The position numbers and the translations under genes were made by a program. The notes below the pieces were generated by a model, which saw only the letters and a list, made by a program, of their open reading frames with translations, was not told the origin of the DNA and searched no databases. From Mytilisepta virgata (Eukaryota; Mollusca; Bivalvia; Mytilida; Mytilidae), in contig CM051521.1 of the NCBI GenBank assembly GCA_028015205.1, positions 127,666,614 to 127,730,613 of the forward strand: 64,000 bases of DNA. Direction: 5' to 3'. Positions 41,701 through 47,700 of the stretch are shown piece by piece (within the stretch, counting starts at the first letter, position 1; each line of letters begins with the position of its first letter).

Positions 41701-44700
41701 TATAGTTCTAATTATGACAGCATTTTTAGATTACGAGTACTTTCTTGTTAATATCTGAACTAATATTTTTAACTAACATAATCTTTGTTATTTACGGAAA
41801 TTTCGAACAACATGAATTCCTAGACATGACGCGGGCGGATGAATTTATCAGAATGAATCTACGACATCCCGTTACATTTCCACAGAGGGCATATATACAG
41901 ATATAGAAGGCTTTTACATTCATAGTTTTATTTTTAAGATTGTCGATTAATAAAAAGTATTATGTTGCTTTTATAAATGTTAACGAATATTTATTCTTTT
42001 AGGATTTACCATTTTAAATTATGCATGTTTTGAACTTTCAGCCATTTTGTATGTTTGAACATTCCGGTCTGAGAAACGTGCTGTAGACATTTAAGTTACT
42101 CATTTGAATTGTGAAAAATGAAATTTCCATTGATAATTATGTATATCACAATTTCAAAATATTGACGATGAAATGGATCAAGAATTTATATAGAATGGAT
42201 ATATTTATTTCAAGAACCCAAAAATATCTCCGGGAATCCCCATACCTGCGCATTTGCAAGGTATAGAAAAACTTCCATGTGCGTGATTTACATATAATCG
42301 TTTATCTAGATTAACTTGGAAGTTGGATTTTTTTAGTTGAAATTTGAAAAATAAGAATGAATGTTTAATACTTGAATTGTTAACAGGGCTCAACCTAGAG
42401 GGCAATTTGGGTGAAGAAGTCTCCTTGTAGTGTTTCACTTCACCCCAGCTCTCATCAAAAGTGAAGTTTGAGTTGACTATAAATTTAATTACTTGCCAGA
42501 TCCATTTCAATGGTCGAAATGGTGAATATGACAGCACTTCTCCTTGTTAGATGCAGAGAGAAAAGTCATTTCTCCCTGTCATCCTAAAGTAGGCTGAGCC
42601 CTGGTCCCAAATACATTAAATCTAACATTTTTGACACATTTCCATCCATGTTTTGAAAATGCAGCCATTTGATTGTTTACCTGCTGTTCATTCACGTCTA
42701 ATAGGGTAGCGAGTTATCATCCGTTCTTGGGAATTTACTTTTAAATTAATTTATTGTCATAATTATGTCTCCCAAACGAAGTTTGGAGACATGTTGTTTT
42801 TGCTGAGTTCTTATTATTATTCATTGGTATTCATTGGAGAACCTTTTTGAATTTTTTTTTTTTTTTTTTCTTTGTGTGTTTTTTAATCTAGTTCTTGTTA
42901 TTACTTTTATTAGAAGGTAAGAGTTATCCTTCTTTTGTCAAAATCATAGTTTAGTCACAAGTATCATGGATATTACTAAAAATTCCATAAAATTTTGTTA
43001 TTGGAATATAGGTGGATTGGTCAGTCATAATATAAACAAACTAGAAGATGATCTTTTTTTGAAAGAAATTAAAGAATATGATATAGTCATTTTATCAGAA
43101 ACACATGTTGGATATGACACTTGTATTGTAGTGGACAATTTTGACTATTTCCCTATTTGTAGACCAAAATCATCAAATGGAAGGTATTATGGTGGTCTTG
43201 CGATTTTAAGGAAAAAGGGCATAAAAGAATACATTAAAATATTACCTACATCGTGTAAAGATTTTCAGTGGGTGAAGTTTGATAAAAATTATTTTCAACT
43301 GCAATGTGATCTTTACTTATGTGCAGTTTACATACCCCCTGTCAACTCAAGTTACACTCAATCTTTAAATTAGGATATTCTTGAACTAATTGAAAAAGAT
43401 GTACCTTTTTACAAATCTAAGGGTGATATCCTGATATGTGGTGATTTTAATGCACGGACAGCCAAGGAAATGGACAATATAGTTGATGATACACCAAAAT
43501 ACCTCCCATTGTTTGATTCATATAAGATAGACAATACATCAAGATGTAGACAAAATCATGATACTGTACTTGATACAAGGGGGAAGGAGTTACTTGAAAT
43601 TTGTATAGGTAACCAACTGCGTATTATGAATGGAAGGTGTATTGGAGATATATTTGGTAGCTATACATGCTTTAATCCATTTGGTCAGAGTACAGTCGAT
43701 TATTTATTAGCATCCGAGAATATTATTAATCAGATATTATATTTTAAGGTTTCTGACTTCATTTCAACTCTTTCTGATTGTCATTGTAAAATTTCATGGG
43801 AAATATTATCTAAACATCCCTTTACAATCCATAATCAATGCAACAAAATGCAGTTTGCTCCAATTAATTATACTTGGACAGAGGACTCGGCCGTTAAATT
43901 TCAAGAGGCTCTCAATACACCTGAAGTTCAAACAAGAATTAGCAACTTTAATAATAATTGTCAATTATATTCAGATTGTGATATACCAGGGTTGATTATT
44001 GATTTTGAAAATATTATCATTTCTGCAGCTGATAGGTCTCTTAAAAAGCCTAGAAAGATTGGTAGAAAAAAGAGAAAACACAAAAAATGGTTTGATTTCG
44101 ATTTACATAAAATGAGAAATAGAGTTATTTCTCAAGGTAAACTGTTTAATCAGTACCCTAAAGACCCAATTATTAGAGGTCGGTACTTTAAATCATATAG
44201 AGAATACAACAAATTAAGAAAATATAAATATAGAAAATTTAAGCATGACATTATAAATAAATTGGACACTTTATCAGTAAACAACCCTAAAGAATATTGG
44301 AAGTTAGTAAATGATCTCAGAACTGAAAAAGAAAATTCTGAAAATAACCATATAGATTCTGATACATGGGTTAATCATTTTCAATCCCTGCACTCAATGG
44401 CTGATAAAACCTTTGAGAATAGACAAAGTCATTTAGATACACTATTGAAATAAAATTTACACTCTTACAACACTTTTAACAATTTAGATAATAAAATCAC
44501 AAAAAAAGAAATCCTCTCGGCTATTGCTTCTCTGAAACATGGAAAGGCGAAAGGTCTAGACATAATCTCAAATGAGATGTTAAAATATGGTCAAAACCAA
44601 CTTGTACCATGCCTTACAAATCTCTTTAATTTATGTTTTTCAAATGGCTATTACCCAGAATCTTGGGCCAAAGGCTATATTTCCCCAATATTCAAGGCAG

Positions 44701-47700
44701 ATAACCCATCTGACCCTAATAATTACAGGGGAATAACTATTACAAGTAATTTAGGGAAACTTTTTAATAACATCTTAAATGCTCGTTTAGACAAATTTTT
44801 AAGTGAAAATAATTTAATACACCCTTCACAGGTTGGTTTCACAAAAAATGCACGAACTGCTGATCATTGTTTTATTGTCAAATGTCTTATTGATAAATAC
44901 TGTAGCACTAAGAATGGTAGACTGTATGCCTGTTTTATTGATTTTCAAAAGGCATTTGATAGTGTTATCCATTGTGGTTTAAAGTTAAAATTATTACAAT
45001 TTAATGTTGGAAGAAAATTTTACAATATTATAAATGATATGTATCTGAAAAGTGAAGCATGTGTTAAAATTGGTAATTCGCTTACAAACAGTTTTCCTAT
45101 CAATTTAGGAGTAAGACAGGGTGATAACTTGAGTCCAAATCTGTTTAAAATATTCATAAATGATTTGCCTTCCTATCTAGAACAATGTATGGACTCCATT
45201 TCTCTACACACAAAATCACTCGATTGTCTAATGTATGCAGATGATATTGTCATTTTCTCAAATTCTGCAGAAGGCCTTCAGCTTAAATTGAATACTTTAG
45301 AACAATATTGCAGAGACTGGGGCATGAAAGTAAACACCAAGAAAACTAAGGTGGTTATATTTAATAAAGCTGGACGAACCATAAAACACAAATTTACATA
45401 CAAGAACTCAGCAGTTGAATGTGTTGGAAATTATAAATATTTAGGTATACATTTCACTGCCTCTGGATCTTTTTCATATGCAAAAAATGAATTACACAAA
45501 AAAGCTCTGAAGGCATTTTACAAGCTAAGAAAAGAGTTCCTTAGTCTTAATCCAAATGTCAAGACTTCATTAAATGTATTTGATCATACCATCAAACCTA
45601 TATTATTATATGGCTCCGAAATTTGGGGTATTTTTAATGTAAACAATGCTAGAATTAAGCTATCTGATGATATTAATTTAGATGATTGTTATAAAACTTT
45701 AAAATGTGAAACACTGCATCTCAAATTCTGTAAATTTATATTGGGCATACATAAGAAAAGTGCTAACCATGCTTCTCTTTCAGAACTTGGTAGACACCCT
45801 CTACATTATGATATTGTTAAAAGTATGATTAAGTACTATTACAGATTGGAAAACATGTCAACAGAGTTTCCTCTTCTACAGGATGCTTTTCGATGCTCTA
45901 AAGAACTTCATCTGTCTAACAAACCAACTTGGTATTCATCAGTGGAAAAATTACTTAAACTATTAAAAATTGATACTAATCTTCTGAATCAAAGAGAATA
46001 CAGATTTAATAAGTCTTTAAAAAAAACATATAGATAAGAAATATCTCAATGATTGGAAAAAATCTAGTGATAAATTTAAAGATGGCAAACTTACAACTTA
46101 TATTTTCTTGAAAAGTAATTTTACATTAGAAAAATATTTGATTTTGCTAAAGAAATTTGAATTTAGAAAAGCATTCTGTAAGTTTCGTGTATCTTCACAT
46201 AGACTTTTGATAGAAACAGGTCGTTACAAAAAAATAGTCAGAAATGAAAGAAAGTGTAAAAATTGTTCCTTTGGGGAGGTTGAAGACGAAGAACATTTTC
46301 TAACCAGATGTGAAAAGTATACTAATGTGAGGAAAGAACTATTTAAATTTATATCATCAAAAGTCCCCCCTTTCACAAATTTATCAGATAGACAAAAGTT
46401 ATATTATATTCTCAATTGTGAAGATCCTGATATATTAAACTCTGTTGGCAAATTTTTACATGTTAATATGCCATGAGTCTATATTTTATATAATCATGGT
46501 TTATTTATTTATATTGAATGTTTTCTGTCATGTAACTGCAGTTGTCTAATTTTCTGTCAATCAAGTAACTTCTTCCCTTTCAATGTTTTTATTTGTTACT
46601 CTGTTACTTATTGCCCCATTGAGGGCCCTTAATTGGTTAATAAACATTATCTTATTATTCTTATTATTATTATTATTATTTTTCTTCTTTCCGGGCGCGT
46701 TTTTTCGAACACTTGTGTGCACCGTTTCTCAATCTATGGGAGGGAACATATATTTTGGGGGTCTCAAAAGGGGGTGGGGTTTTGCAAAATTTTACTATAG
46801 AAGTCTATGGGAAAAGTGATATAACTTGATCATTTGTGATCTTAACTTGGAAATACTACCTGTTACCTTGGATATTTAAGTTTTTATACCCTCCATTTCG
46901 TTGTCTTAGGGGGGGTCATGCCCCACCCCCTCAAATAACAAAATACTTAATATTTTGAAAACCATTGTGATCCCCATCCTATAACCATATATATTATTAC
47001 TCCTTATGATAAGACAAATCATTTGGTACCATAGGGGGGTCTGAGGGGGGTCATGCCCCACCCCCTCAAATGATAAAATACTAAATATTCTGAAAACCAT
47101 TGAGATCCCCACCCTATAACCATATATATTATTACTCCTTATGATAAGACGAATCATTTGGTACCATAGGGGCTCTGAGGGGGGGTCATGCCCCACCCCC
47201 TTAAATGACAAAATACTTATTATTCTGAAAACCATTGAGATCCCCACCCTATAACAATATATATTATTACTCCTTATGATAAGATGAATCATTTGGTACC
47301 ATAGGGGGTCTGAAGGGGGGGGGGTCATGCCCCACCCCCTTAAATGACAAAATACTTATTATTCTGAAAACCATTGAGATCTCCACCCTATAACCATATA
47401 TATTATTACTCCTTATGATAAGACGAATCATTTGGTACCATAGGGGGTCTGAGGGGGGGTCATGCCCCACCCCCTTAAATGATAAAATACTTAATATTTT
47501 GAAAACCATTGTGATCCCCACCCTATAACCATATATATTATTACTCCTTATGATAAGACAAATCATTTGGTACCATAGGGGGGTCTGAGGGGGGTCATGC
47601 CCCACGCCCTCAAATGATAAAATACTAAATATTCTGAAAACCATTGAGATCCCCACCCAATAACCATATATATTATTACTCCTTATGATAAGACGAATCA